Translations under genes and position numbers: made by a program
Shown: positions 44,919 through 57,300 of the stretch, one piece after another
Layout: each line of letters opens with the position of its first letter
Numbering within the stretch: position 1 is the first letter of the stretch
The notes under the pieces: generated by a model
What the model saw: only the letters and a program-made list of their open reading frames with translations
The model's database searches: none
Told to the model about the DNA's origin: nothing
From: Fomitopsis serialis
Lineage: Eukaryota > Basidiomycota > Agaricomycetes > Polyporales > Fomitopsidaceae
Length of the DNA: 64,000 nt
NCBI RefSeq assembly: GCF_022376445.1
Contig: NW_025955034.1
Coordinates: forward strand, 124,001-188,000
Direction of reading: 5' to 3'

Positions 44919-45742
44919 TCAAGAGTTAGCCCTTGGTAAGTAGCTGTTGAATGTCATTGCATATGCCGGCGGCCGCGCAAGAGGAAACTGACGACGGAGG
45001 AGTGTATGGCCCGAGGAAAGGGTGGTAGAGAATGTGATCCGAGGTATGAGGACGTCTTCTTCATCGATGACACTGACACCTGCAATACCCGGTAGAATGC
45101 GGACTGTGACGAGACGGGGGCCGACCGCAATGACAACAACGCGAATGTTCTTGACCAAGCCACGGTCGAGGGAGAAATTGCGCAGCAAGCATTAGACGGC
45201 GTTAACCTTCACGGTCAACGAGTGGGGAGGAAAACCTGCGGGATTCTGGCGGGCAACGTAGTTAACTATGCTGTCGGGGGAGTCGATGCCGGCGTCGTCT
45301 GCCTCCCAACACGCCATCTGAATGCACGCGCGAGCATCGGCCGTGGAAAGATACGGTAGAATTGGGGGCAGGAGCAGGAACGGTAGCCCATCGCGGCGAA
45401 GCGTCGTATATGCACCTAGTAAGTGGGAGATTTAATGAAAGCGCGAAGACAGTGTTGTAATTACACTTACTGAATAGTAGACGTTTTACTTTCGTCGCGC
45501 ACGCGCTCATGGGCGATAACAGGGAATGACTTTGATTGGCCGTCTGCAAGCACATCATACGCGGACGCAACCGTTCCGATGCCGATGATGGTGGGCGGGA
45601 AGGACAGAATGCTCTGATCATATTCGTCCCCGAGAGATGGATCGCCGTAGAAAGGTGTGAGCTGAATAGCATCAAGCAAAGCCATGCCGGCAGAAGGACA
45701 GTAGGCACGCGCGATGACGTAAGCAATAGTATTGTCAGCTAA
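44919..45742 (-). mobile_element. Helitron-type element remnant: PIF1-like helicase C-terminus and adjoining ORF
   Basis: About 45190-44919 encodes LTVKVNAV-LLRNFSLDRGL, LVTVRILPG, LIPRITFSTTLSSGHTLLRR, QFPLARPPAYAMTFNSY and, one frame over, QGLTLDAV. This order (LRNL-GL...RRQFP-AYAMTFN-QG) is the C-terminal part of the PIF1-like helicase domain of fungal Helitron Rep-helicases. Upstream on the same strand (45690-45290) fragments such as PPTIIGIGTVASAYDVLADG, VRDESKTSTIQ and SPRWATVPAPAPN, VSFHGRCSRVHSDGVL resemble an uncharacterised protein often found in such elements. Frames are broken in several places and the helicase N-terminus and Rep are missing. No element ends were identified. It is a dead fragment. 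Confidence 0.6.
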
Positions 45743-46949
45743 GACAGTGTCGTTTGGAGGGCTGTATGGTTACACGCGCAGCTCAGCCGGAATGTCGCTG
45801 CCGTTCGAGCATTCGATCAAGGTGGCGTAGTAGTTGTGGAACGTCGAAGTACCGCGTTGGCGGTTAGTGCTTCAAGTGATGAACGACGGCCGTCGGTGAG
45901 GGATACAAAGCCGAAGAGAAGAAGGTTGGTCATCGCGGGAGTTGCGGGACAGCACGTCAAAAACGGCGGGCAGGCAGCGGGCAGAAATACAGTGGAACAC
46001 ATAACAATAACACGTTAGATCTGATCGACACAAAGACAACAGGCAGCCTTACCATTTTGGGAGACAATAACGAAGACAGGGGTAGAGGCACAGAATGCAT
46101 GACACAGGAGGTACAGACGCAGAGAGGGGAAGGGCGTCGTGCAACACTGCATGTAACCATGCGCTGAGCGGGCGGGGACAACGACTTGATTGGAACCGAG
46201 TTGGAGGGCGGTAGTGTGACAAAGCAGCTCAATGAGGCAATAGCCAGTTGCTGTATTCGGGAAGGCAGTCGGGATGCGTCGCGCTTCCGCAGACTTACAG
46301 TCAATTGGTAGCGATGGTCTACATAAAACACAGAAAAAAGACATAGATTACTGCAGCTTGGTAACGGCTAATGGCGCATCGAGGCATAACGAGGCATAAC
46401 GGCGCATCGGCCACATCGACTTTTACTCAGCCACAGACGTAGACAGAAGCGCTGGTCCAAACAGGTGCAAACGAATTCACCGGATCTGCTTTAGTATACG
46501 AGTAATAACCGTCTCCGCGACCAGCGGCAGCACGAGACGCTGTTTTGGTGCACCATTGGTGGACTTCTCGAAGCACGACGGTATTGATACCTCCGTGGGC
46601 TCTCATAACCAGTAGCGCAGCGGATGGTGCAAAGTACGATCACCAGGTGCGGCGTACTAAGCCTGACGTTCTGTGTCAGTACATATCAGGTTGGTCCGAA
46701 TGCATCGCGTAGGTGTCATGCCAGTGCTCATCCTGGTGTCTCCAGGTTACCGAATTGTGGCCTCGATGGACCAACCAAGTACAGTAGCACTAGTCATCAT
46801 TGCAGGGCGCCTCGTGCAAGCCTTCTCTGCATTAAACATCTCTGCAATCAGACCTCGTACTGTGTCTCATCATTCTGTCGTAGCCTAAGTAGCCTGAGTC
46901 TTTTTACGTCCATGCTGTTCCAGATATACGGTCACAGCGCGCCCAGCGC
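45743..46949. other. Spacer downstream of the polygalacturonase genes
   Basis: May contain more of the decayed mobile element (minus-strand frames of 109-124 codons at 45957-46344), but nothing there is recognisable. GAGGCATAACG is doubled at 46380-46401. Confidence 0.4.
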
Positions 46950-48933
46950 TTACGAAGGCGCAGTGCAGTTGAAGTCAAGCTATGCAACGCGTACTCCATC
47001 AGCTCATGAATGACCACGGACGGTGGTCCGACACGTACCTCGTTCAAGGTTGCGATGTTCGCGCAGACGTACGTCGCGGTGCCGTTCGGCGCGGTCAACT
47101 GCGTGCCAGTCGCCGTGATGTCCTCGCATTCGGCTGAGCACTCCAGGTCGACGACGACGCTGCCCTCTTCGCCGGACGAGGTCCCCGTCACATTGATGTC
47201 TACGAGATTGGAGGTGAAGAACTGCGCAGGAGTGAAGGGTTGTATGAACGTACAGTGGACATCGGAGATAGAGAGAGTGCTCGGATACTCCTCACAGGTG
47301 GCCGCAGGCGTCGAGTAACACTGGAACAAAGACTTAGCTTCAGTCACGCTCATGAGTAAGGATATTGTACCTGGTTGAGATACATCGGATTGTCGACGTT
47401 GTACACTGCAACGGCACGATGAGACATGGTTGGGCCTACACTCTAACACTCACCGTAGAAGTTTTGGAAGGTGATGTTCTTCACGTATCCACTGCCACCA
47501 CCCGCGGTACTGTCTGTTTCAATTATTGAGAAGCGCCCTTCGACAGAATCGACGAAAATCATACGCACTGGCGTAGGGGCTACCACCGAACACTTTGATG
47601 CGTGCACCGTTCTCCGCATTACGCATTGTAATGTTGTTCACGAACACATTTGCGACGATGTCAGTCTCGCCCGCGTACTAAGAGGCAAACAGAGTTAATT
47701 CATTGTTTTGTATCTGAACAGATGCGTAACGCACCTGCCCGAGACTGCCGACGGAAATGCCGTGCGAGCCATTGCACCACATGTTCTGTACGACCATGTT
47801 GGTCGAATTCGGCTTGAAAGCTATGTCAAGTTTTAGGATGGAAAGCATCGTTGTAGTGGATTCTCTGGTCTACTTACAGACACAGTCATCGTCGTTATTG
47901 ACAGTGGAGTCTTGAATAGTGACATATGAGGACCTATATATGTCCCACCCGTCTAGACGCATCTTCAGTCATATTGTCCACTGTTCGTTGGGATTGGATC
48001 TACCTGAGTTTGCCGTCGGAGCACTTGAATACGACACCGAGCTGATGCTGAGGGTTCTGTCAGTGAATGAGCTCTTTGATGGGACGACAGAAGGAAACTG
48101 ACTTGATACGGCTGTAGGTAATATTTGTGCTCTGATACACGAACTAAGAATGGAAAGTGAGTGGATTACGGGTATTTACTTTGCCCATCCTTACGTTGTT
48201 CTATGCACGACATTTAGCGTACTGTATCAGAAGCAAACGCGTACGATTGAACGTACCCAGAACGGCGAGCCAATCTCAGTGATATCCTCAACTATGACGT
48301 GCGATGCATTCCCGACGGTAAGTGGAATCGGCCGGGCGAAGGTCCTAGACGAGCCGCCAGCAGTACCCGAGTTCTAGTCCGAGAACCAGTTAGTTCCTCT
48401 TGCAGCATGCGAGATGATGCCTACATTACCCCAGTGGTATTGAACGTGTCCCACCATACTTGCCCGTTGCCATCAATCGTACCGCCGCCGTAGAGGTGAA
48501 TATACTCTCCGGACAAGAACCAGAAAGTTGTCCTGTAGAAAGGTCAGTTGAGAGACTGCATTACGAAGTACACACGTACGCATTCTGGAAAGTCAAATAC
48601 AGACTGTTCGGGGACCAGTAAGCGATGTTAGGCGTGTATTGCACTGTAGCATGTGTCCATGTAAGGACGTCAATGCGTAGAACCGACAAATCATCCCTTA
48701 CCTGTTCCGCTCAAGACAATGTCAACATAACTCAGGCCCTCCGCCAGGAGCAAGGTGTTGACACTGTAGTATCCGTCGAGGATGATTGCTGCATTGTTCG
48801 AGCACTCCTCGAACGCGGCATTGATGTTCGGTCCGTCATCCTGTCCTCCACCAAGGGGCTTCACTGCGCAAACGGTGTCCCATGCGAGCGCGCTCGCAGC
48901 GAGGGATATGAGTGTCAGCGCTGCTTTGAACAT
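46950..48933 (-). CDS. Exo-polygalacturonase, GH28 (tandem copy 2)
   Basis: GH28 enzymes hydrolyse alpha-1,4-galacturonan of pectin; the exo-type removes residues from chain ends. The start [17 protein letters not shown] is a secretion signal. Fourteen exons can be joined without a frame break, ending FNCTAPS-stop at 46950. All four GH28 signatures are present: [26 protein letters not shown] and ARIKVFGG. N-glycosylation sites are numerous (NITYSR, NVTGTSS). The DGWD exon follows an intron of 51 nt. An intron at 47678-47734 (between SLGQ and YAGE) has no counterpart in the neighbouring copy. Sequence near the substrate strand ([11 protein letters not shown]) differs from copy 1 ([11 protein letters not shown]). 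TATA-like ATAAATA lies about 80 bases upstream. Confidence 0.9.
47678..47734 (-). other. Copy-specific 57-nt intron in GH28 copy 2
   Basis: Donor GTGCGT and acceptor CTCTTAG separate the codons of SLGQ and YAGE. In GH28 copy 1 the same codons are contiguous (GGTAGCCTTGGCCAGTACGC on the coding strand), so one copy gained or lost this intron after the duplication. Confidence 0.8.
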
Positions 48934-49780
48934 AGTGGATACCTCGGCAGACGACGTCGACGCGTCGGAAGGGCGAGGATGCAGCTCAGTCCTTCCTCGA
49001 CGAGGTGTGCTATTTATTGATTGTGAATGAAGGCCCCTACTGTCACGCGGATCCCCATGACGGGACTGCCGTATACCATGAGAGCGCTCATCGAGCGGCC
49101 CGCGCAGGGGTTGGACGACGAGGACCGTGGTAGCGCGAAGGATCCCCTGCACGCCCAGCCGGACTAATGTGTGCGAAGCAGTGGAATGCAGCGGGGATGC
49201 GGCGGCCCGGGCGCGTCGCGTCGCCGTCACGTGGGGACGTGTCCCTGTGCAACACGTCCCAGGACCAACGCGCGGCAGCAAACATAGCTCATCTGCATTG
49301 TCACAATCACTGCGTACCACAGGTTTACTCAAGTGTGTTAACATAAGCTGTGGTTCAGCGCCTGGCTTGTGGGCACGCCCCATGTCAAGGTGACAAGGCC
49401 AGCTGAGTGACCTTCAGGCGCAATTGGTCCAGCCGAGCATGTGCGGATTCTGAGCCCCTAGTAGTGATCAGTGTCAGCTCACCTTACGAGCGGGACGCAC
49501 AAAATCTAGCGACTCACACTGTGTTTGAGCCAAAGGTTTGCTCCTTGGACGAGGCGGAGCCCTCCGAGAGGGATACGCTGGGAGATTGTCCGGAATCTCC
49601 GAGTCGGCGCACTCAATGAAGTGACTGGTTTCATATCACTCTCCTCCACTTATTATAGACAGCAGTGAGGACGGACACGCATCAAATAACGCGGACATGA
49701 ATCCACTTCAAACCCGGATCCGCGATCCTTGTCATGCCGAGGCTGCTACGGTGCTAAACGCCGACGGCAATACATCAGCC
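48934..49780. other. Spacer between the two polygalacturonase genes
   Basis: Holds the promoter of copy 2 and the 3' end of copy 1. Short antisense-looking frames in GC-rich sequence are not convincing. Confidence 0.5.
49011..49020 (-). promoter_or_regulatory. TATA-like box of GH28 copy 2
   Basis: TCAATAAATA on the coding strand, about 80 bases before the ATG at 48933, the same distance as the TATA box of copy 1. Confidence 0.5.
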
Positions 49781-51746
49781 TTAGCTCGCCGGGGCAGTAC
49801 AGTTGAAGCCCAACTGTGCAAGACAGTCAGTTGGCAATCTCGTGTAGACCCCGATAGCACAACCTACCTCGTTCTCACTCGCGATGTTCTGGCAAACATA
49901 CGTAGCCGGCCCCTTCGGCGACGTTATGTCGATACCACTCGCGGTAATGTCTTCACATTCCTGCGAACATTCTAGGTCCACGACGACGGTCCCTTCATCT
50001 CCAGACGATGTTCCCGTCACATTTGAGTCTGCGCGATGCGACGTGACTACATGAGCATAATGGTTTGATGAAGGCGCCTACAGTGTATATCCGAGATGGA
50101 GAGCTGACTTGGGTATTCAGCGCAGACAGAAGCGTCTGTCTCGTAGCACTAGATGAAGGTATCAGGCTTGCGTGGGTGTGTTGTGACATAGTGGCGACTG
50201 ACCTGGTCAATAACGACCGGGTCGTCGACGACATAAACTTTCAGGAGGATTCAACGTCGACGGCATACGATCGACGGTTTGAGTACCCTACCGTAGAAGT
50301 CCTCGAACGTCACGTTCCTGACGTAGCCCGTACCTCCACCAGCCGTGCTGTCTGTAATACCGTTGCGCACATGTAGCGATGCAATCGAAATGGGAGGAAT
50401 TGAACTACGTACTCGCGTCAGGGCTACCGCCAAAGACCTTGATACGAGCGCCATTCTCAGCGTAACGCATAGTGATGTTCTTGACGAAGACGTTTGCGAC
50501 AATGTCGGTCTCACCAGCGTACTGGCCAAGGCTACCGATGGAGATGCCATGAGAGCCGTTGCACCACATGTTGGTCACAATAATCTCGGTAGCGTTCGGT
50601 TTCAGGGCTGCCAGACGTACGTTCAATGAGATGCTCAAGCCCGACAAACGGAGGACTCACAGACACAATCGTCACCGTTGTTGATTGTTGAGTCGGTGAT
50701 GGTGACCTGGGAGGAACGGTAGATGTCCCATCCATCTACGAAATGAGACCATTCAGTAGACGTTCAAATCGTGTCTAAAAATGAGCTTACCGGTGTTCTT
50801 AGCTGGCGCGCTGGAGTATGAGAAGGAGTCGATACTAGGGTGATACATTAGGAGCAGTAGAAGCAATCGCGCTCTGATAACGTACTAGATGTTGCGATAC
50901 GTGACGTTCGTGCTTTGGTACACGAACTGCTCGCACACATTGGTCAGTCTCACTTGAGAACCATTTGATAGAGCTCATACATTGTTCTAAACATGAGCAT
51001 GGGTTCCAAGCTGAAATTAATGACGGCGATGAAATAACGGTTTAACCACTCACCCAGTTCGGTGACTGCCACTGCGTGATGTTTTCAACAACAACATTCG
51101 AGGCGTTACCGACCGTCAGAGGTATGGGGCGTGCAAAGGACCGCGTGGAAGCCCCTGCCGTTGCAGAATTCTACATAGCGATGACACGTCAATCTGGTTA
51201 TCGGATAACATTGGAGAGAACTTACTCCGGTGATGTTGAAGGTGTCGTACCAAACCTGACCGTTGCCATCGATGGTTCCTCCTCCGTAGAGGTGGATATC
51301 GTCTCCTGAGAGGAACCAGAATGTCGTCCTACGTGGTACTGACAAGTCAGCATATGGCACTGGTAACACATTTAAGCATAAGACCACGAACGCATTCTGG
51401 AAAGTCAAGTAAAGACTGTTTGGAGACCAATACGCGATGTCCGGAGTGTATTGCACTGCATTGAGAGTTAGACTGGAGTCGTCATACAGAAGTGTCCATG
51501 CGATCAACGCTGACCTGTTCCACTTAGCAAGATGTCCACATGACTGAGACCCTCGGTCAGAAGTAGAGTGTTCACGCTGTAGTAGCCGTCCAAGACGATC
51601 GTGGCTTCGGACGCACACTCTGCGAAGACACTATTGATATTCGGGCCATCGTCTTGACCGCCGCCAAGTGGCGTTACTCTGCACACCTTCTCGTACGCAG
51701 AGGCTACGGCGACGAGCAAGAGTAATGCCGTCAGGATCGTAAACAT
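49781..51746 (-). CDS. Exo-polygalacturonase, GH28 (tandem copy 1)
   Basis: Paralog of the gene at 46950-48933 in the same orientation. Signal peptide [17 protein letters not shown], then [15 protein letters not shown]. Thirteen exons join cleanly; for example exon 1 ends at 51515 (LSGT) and exon 2 starts at 51455 ([14 protein letters not shown]). Catalytic motifs are [33 protein letters not shown] and ARIKVFGG, and the protein ends [12 protein letters not shown]. The size, about 400 residues, is normal for exo-acting GH28 enzymes. Secreted pectin degradation is expected. The intron before [10 protein letters not shown] is about 118 nt, the longest in the gene. It diverges from LSM8 with 485 bases between starts. 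Confidence 0.9.
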
Positions 51747-51817
51747 CTTGTGTGATCACCGTCGACTCTGCAGATGCAGCAGCCTTGAATGGCGACAGCA
51801 TGCGCGGACGCACTGCC

Positions 51818-51827
51818 AATTTATAGG
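51818..51827 (-). promoter_or_regulatory. TATA box of GH28 copy 1
   Basis: CTATAAATTG on the coding strand about 75 bases upstream of the ATG at 51746. Confidence 0.55.
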
Positions 51828-52231
51828 GTTTCTTATTGTAATATTACGCGAGGCGGGCCGCGATGGATACCACATCACAGATGTGTGGGAGCATATCCTC
51901 ACTGAGTAAAAACTATCAATGGCCAGCAGCTTCGCTGTGAGAGGAAGGCTACCAGGCGGTCCGGCGGAGAGCATGTTGTCTGGGTCATGAGATCAAAGCT
52001 TGCCAGACCGTTACAGGAGTTGGAAGCTAACCGGGTGAGCATCGATGAGTGTAAATATGGTGGTAGAGAAGAGAGAAATGCCGGTAGGAAAGTTGAAGTA
52101 CAGCGGGTTTGAGTCTTGGGAGCTAAATCACGTGAAGCCTATTCCGCCTCGACGCCACCGACCGCATCGCGCGTGTAAGGCGGCGACCCTTCGCGTTCGA
52201 CCACTACAACCGTCTGCCGGCCTTGCAAACC

Positions 52232-52732
52232 ATGGCCACACTGCAGGGCTATGTTGACCGTAAGTTGCACTACATGCGCCGCTTTCATTCTGAATCATCA
52301 GTTGTGAAGTGGTCGAAGGAACGTCGTCTCATTCACTCTCCGCTTCTCAGATCGCGTTCTCCTCATTCTGCAGGATGGACGCGCCATAGTGGTGCGTGTC
52401 TTACCTGCATTGTCGTTTGACTCACGTTAATCATGATATGTCTATTCTCCGGCGTCCAGGGTGTCATGGCTGGTTACGACCAAAAATCAAACGTCGTCCT
52501 CTCCGACTCGAAAGAGCGCGTATACAGCATGGACGACGGCGTAGAAGAGATACCGCTGGGCTTGTATCTTGTGAAGGGCGATCAAATGTATGTGTTCTCA
52601 TCTCTATCTCTTCACTGCTAACAGAGGCGCCACTGTAGAGTTCTCATCGGCGAGCTCGACGAAGCCCTTGAGCAATCAGTTGACCTATCCACGATTCGAG
52701 CCGAACCTCTCCCTCCTATTCGATACTAAACC
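52232..52732 (+). CDS. LSM8: U6 snRNA-associated Sm-like protein LSm8
   Basis: Four exons (52232-52259, 52351-52391, 52460-52587, 52639-52732) give 96 aa. The sequence MATLQGYVDHRVLLILQDGR, AIVGVMAGYDQKSNVVLSDS and SMDDGVEEIPLGLYLVKGDQ has the two Sm motifs of an LSm8. The C-terminus ends IRAEPLPPIRY, typical of fungal orthologs. LSm8 with LSm2-7 forms the nuclear ring that binds the 3' end of U6 snRNA in splicing. Introns 1 and 2 are 91 and 68 nt. It is a single-copy housekeeping gene with no breaks. Confidence 0.95.
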
Positions 52733-53184
52733 GCCGAAATGACCTTCTTATGGGACTCGGGAAAAGACATAATCGCCCCAGCTGCATGTCATGCATTGCG
52801 CCTCCCGCATAGGGCGCGCCATGTACATCTATGGGCGTCCTAGAGCGGCGGCGCCAACGCCGGTGCCGGGATGCTGGGAGGATCACTCGCTTGCGAACGC
52901 GGATGGTTGAGAATGGGCGGACCCCATCAACGTGTCGCATTCGGTCGCTGAATTCCAAAGCATGTAGTACGAAGTGGACACGAGTGAATGAATACACACG
53001 TTCGGCACGGCCGATACAGCTATTGGGACTGTTTCAGTGCCTGTCAAAAAGATGGGTTGAATGGTTGCGTGCAATCGGAATGCAGTCCGTCAAATGTCTA
53101 AGCTCCCTAATCGTAATCGTATTTCGTCATGAAAGTCGTCAAGAACTACAAGCTACCGCAAGTTACTGATCAATGTAAACTTCC

Positions 53185-53742
53185 TCAATCGAGCTCGTCT
53201 TCAATGGATCGCCCACAAAACGCAAAGCCAGTGTGGCACGCAGGGATGTTCGCCCTAGAAACAGTCACGGTCAGTTCAGTAGTTGCAGAACATCCCCAGA
53301 CCGATCGGAGGACGTACGCTGCCTTCGAGAAGACCACGAACGGGGAGCGCTTGTACCTGTTGGCCACAACCCCGATTCTCAGCCTGTTCAGGTTGACGGG
53401 CTCCCTGTGCAAAGTTGTCAGCTTCACGCTTCAGTCGTTACAACAGTGATATAATCTACCTGCGAGAGAGCAACATGTCGTCCTCATCACGGGCGTAGAA
53501 GCTCTCAACCATATCCGCTGACCGGCGGTTCCTATTCATACGCACTCAGTTTTCGCATCGTCTTCAAGATACGAGACGGACTCACTGTAAGGCACGCGCA
53601 GCGATGCCGAACTCGGTCCCGCTTCAAGTGTTCCGTTCAGATTCATCTGAACGGACTAGAATGCAGATACATACATTGGGAGTGCAACAGCCGGACCGGT
53701 AGCGGCAAGGAGAGCAACAGCGACGACAGCAGAGAAACGCAT
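53185..53742 (-). CDS. Candidate small secreted protein
   Basis: Exon 1 starts at the ATG at 53742 with a clear signal peptide (MRFSAVVAVALLAATGPAVA, then LP). Joining five short exons at consensus splice sites gives about 97 aa ending ANIPACHTGFAFCGRSIEDE, LD-stop at 53185. The mature part (about 77 aa) contains ARDEDDMLLSRREPVNLNRL, VVANRYKRSPFVVFSKAA and two Cys residues. Dibasic SRR and YKR sites could be cut by a Kex2-type protease. Exon borders 2-3 are uncertain (acceptor TTGAGAG). A TATA-like TCTATATTT lies about 70 bases upstream. No family is recognised; effector-like or peptide-precursor roles are guesses. Confidence 0.5.
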
Positions 53743-54319
53743 CGTAGACCAGTCGTGAAGTAGCAAAATAAGTCGTTGACGAAGGTGAAAGTGAGTAGCG
53801 TGACGAAATATAGATTAAAACGAAACAAGCAAGGCTAGAGAGCAAACGCGGCATTCAGACGACCACCAGATTGCAGTAGGGATGGGGTACTCACTAGCCA
53901 GTACCTGTACCCGTGAAACTTGGCTCGAAGAAGATGAGGAGCTCAAGCACGAACGAACGCGGGGGTCGCGCTTTTATAACACAGCCCGTACGTTGATAGA
54001 CGCCCATCGTCGCGCCCGGCAACAGCGGTTATGGCGCCCAGGCAAAGAGGCGGGTACTTGCACAGCACTGACACTGCTCTGGACCGAATAGGATAATTCT
54101 GCTGAGACGTGATGTCAAGATCTGCAGTACGACTACACATAATCTGTGTGAGGCTGTCAACAAGATAGTATACCGCCAAGCACAGCAAAGTTACTAGCAA
54201 GGCGGAATGGGGCAGAGTGCGAACCTCAGCCGGCAATGCATCGAGAGCAAAGGCACTGGCTACACAAAGAACGATGACACCGCTGCTGAATACATCCTAC
54301 CGGTGTAGATATTGACCAA
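53743..54319. other. Spacer between the secreted-protein gene and the SPX-EXS gene
   Basis: Promoter of the minus-strand small gene and 3' end of the SPX-EXS gene. Two unconvincing short frames. Confidence 0.4.
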
Positions 54320-57300
54320 CTACCTACGGCGCCGCCAGGAGCTTGACTGACTACGTCTATCCGCATCCTCGTCTTCATCGCCACCATCCGACTCCTGACC
54401 AGCGTCGTCGAACGAATATGGCAGCGGGACCTCGCGCGTCACGCGGTATTGATCCATATTACCCAGGTGTTCGTTCTCCAGCCGGACTGCTCGCGAAACG
54501 GTGTCAGGTCCTAGCCTCTCTAGACGTCGGTTGCACGGAAAGCACTTACAGAAGTTCCACTGCCATCTCCTGAGCATCTCTAACATAGCTGCGATGAACG
54601 TGCGTATTGTGTAATTAATGCCGCTCCGCGGGATGTACATGACGAATTCGAATCGAATGATTATGTTGGTGATCTACAGACGAGGTCAGCTGTGCGGGTA
54701 AAGTGAAAATGATGTTTAACACTCACCATGGCTATGTAGTAAACCTGCACCACACGATAAATATACGTGTTGAACACGAGAGATGTGAAATGCTCACGGG
54801 TAGCCAGGAGGTATATAAGATCTCTGATCGCAATAGAGGGTATTTCGCGTGAGGTTGAAAGAATGACCAATCCATGAGGAAGTCCTTCACAGACATGAGA
54901 CTCAGACGGCGCATCTTTTGTAATGCAATTGTGCTGAACTCACCCATGCGGTGGCGTATGTGGCATAGAGTATGCCCATGATACACCAAGGAACAAACCT
55001 CGGGCCATATGAACCGCCTACACCCCGGATGATAAGCGTACGCCATGTAGAAAACCCACCCGGCTAGCCAACTCACCTTCGGCTCTCCATAAGTAGTATG
55101 TCATGTAGTATATAACGCCCGTTGCGTACTTTCCAGCCTTCCGTCGCCATGTCAGCAACGGACATCCGCAGAGACCTGTCAAACGCCACTCACATTGACT
55201 AGATGCGTCCACTGCCGCGAATCGACCCACCGTCGGATGCTCTGAACGAATCGAATGAAGAGGGGTAGAGCGCCGAGGGCAAACATCGGGCCCCAATTGC
55301 TCCCCGCCGTGCAGACACGCCAGTTCTTCAGTTCGTGGCTGTACGCGCATCCCGCGAACCACAAGTCGGCAAGCGTGAACACTAGGCTACAGAATTGGTC
55401 GCTGAGCGCCATTATGAAGATGTTTAGTCCAGAGTCCGAGTAAGGAGAGTTAGAAGACTTTACCCCATCCAGAAGTCTTGGAACTAACAACAGCAGTGAA
55501 CGTTATTTGGAGTTCCATGCGTTCGCTGTGAGGAAGAGAAACGCACCTCGACACGTCGTACTCCTGACGTAAGTTGTCTATAAAGGTTCTTGACCAGCCA
55601 ATATCGCGAAGGTCTGAAGAGGATAGGTAGCGGGTTCAACCAGACGAACAACGCCCACACGAGCCATAGAAGTGCCCAGTATGAAGGTCCGACGGCATGT
55701 GAACCGACACGCGCGAACGAGAGCCATAATGCGTAGCAGAGGGTGGACAGTAGCAATGCAGGTATCTGCAGCAGTACACGCTCAGGATCTGTGAATGCAG
55801 CAAATGTCTTCCACGCACCTCGAAGTATTCTCTATGGTCTAGTTTTGTCCGTACATCCAGTTCTTGAGAAGACGACAAGACATCAGCACGCCACCAGCAG
55901 GATAAGTATATCAATGCATCCGTCAAACGCACCAAAGATGAAGACATAATTTATCCGTGCATTGTGCCAGACAAGCAAATTGATACCAATAAGATACGAA
56001 AATATGACAGGCACGGCCAAGATGCCGTAGACGAAGAGCAGGCCGTCCCACGACGGTATCGCTGCTCGCGTGTCAGGTTGAAAGCCTGTAGGTAGTGGAC
56101 ATCAGTGATACTTGTTCACGTGCTCGAGGCAGCTAACACACTCACTTCGATAGAGGCCATCGACAAGAGCAGGGACTCCTAGGCCGAGAAGTAGCCCAGA
56201 CCTGAAGGTGCTGAAATGATGGCTCTTGTGGATCGCCCCGCTGCGTAGACGTGCTTGGGCACGTTTCTTGTCGCCGCGAGCTATGACAACTGTGATAAGT
56301 CATGATGATGCTATGGGCACACTGTCCTCACCAAATCGAGCCGCGAAGAGATCCTCCATTTCACGAAGCATGGCATCGAGTCGCGCACCCGAGGATATCG
56401 CACTCGGCTCGATCTTCTCGATTGTATACGCTTGCATGGCAGGAATCTACGAGAACGGAAGATATGATGAGACGAAGATCAGTGTAGCCCATAGAACGTA
56501 ACATACGTGCGTGACCTTTTCAAACTTCTTCAAAGCCTTCCTGAACCCAATGAGGTTCAACGTCTGCAATACAGGCACGTCAACTCTCCACTGGGCACCA
56601 CGAACCGTATTACACTCACCCTATAGTTGTTCAGCACCTCAAGACCTCTGCACAAATTGGTCAGGCCTTTGCACGCTCAACCAGATTCGCACTACACACC
56701 GATAGCACTCCTGCATCGCCTTCTTCAGTTTCTTCTTCGCCTCGTGGTACTCCTCCGGGTCATGCCTCGCGCCCGCCGACCCCTCATGCAGGCGCACGCT
56801 GGGGCGCTGCGCCTCACCCTCGCTCTTCCGCGCACTAGGCCCTGCACCAGCACCTTCCACGCGCTCCGTAGCCCGCACGGATGCCTTCTTCCCCGCATCG
56901 TCCTCGTGCTCGAGGTCATTCAGCGTCGTCGTCGCCGTCGTCGGCGGGCTCATCACGCGCGCCTCGATCGTGATCGCCTTCTCTACCCCTGCATCTTCGT
57001 CGCTCCCCTGCCGGGGCGTAGACGGCGCGTCGTGCTCCCGGGCGCGCTGCCCGAGGTGCGAGATCGGCGTTCGGAAACGCACGGGCATGGTGAACCACGC
57101 GGGGCCCATGCCTGCTTTCGGATGTGCTTCCTGGTAGCCAGAAGAGCGAGCAGAGTCAGAGCGCGTGAGAGACGGGAGAGAGTGGCGACGTACGTAGAAG
57201 GCCCGCCTGTGGTCCTTGAGCTCTTGCAGCTGCTGCTTCAGCATTTCGTACCTGCCATCCAAGCCGTCAGTTGACTGATACGCACACAGTCGACCCTGCG

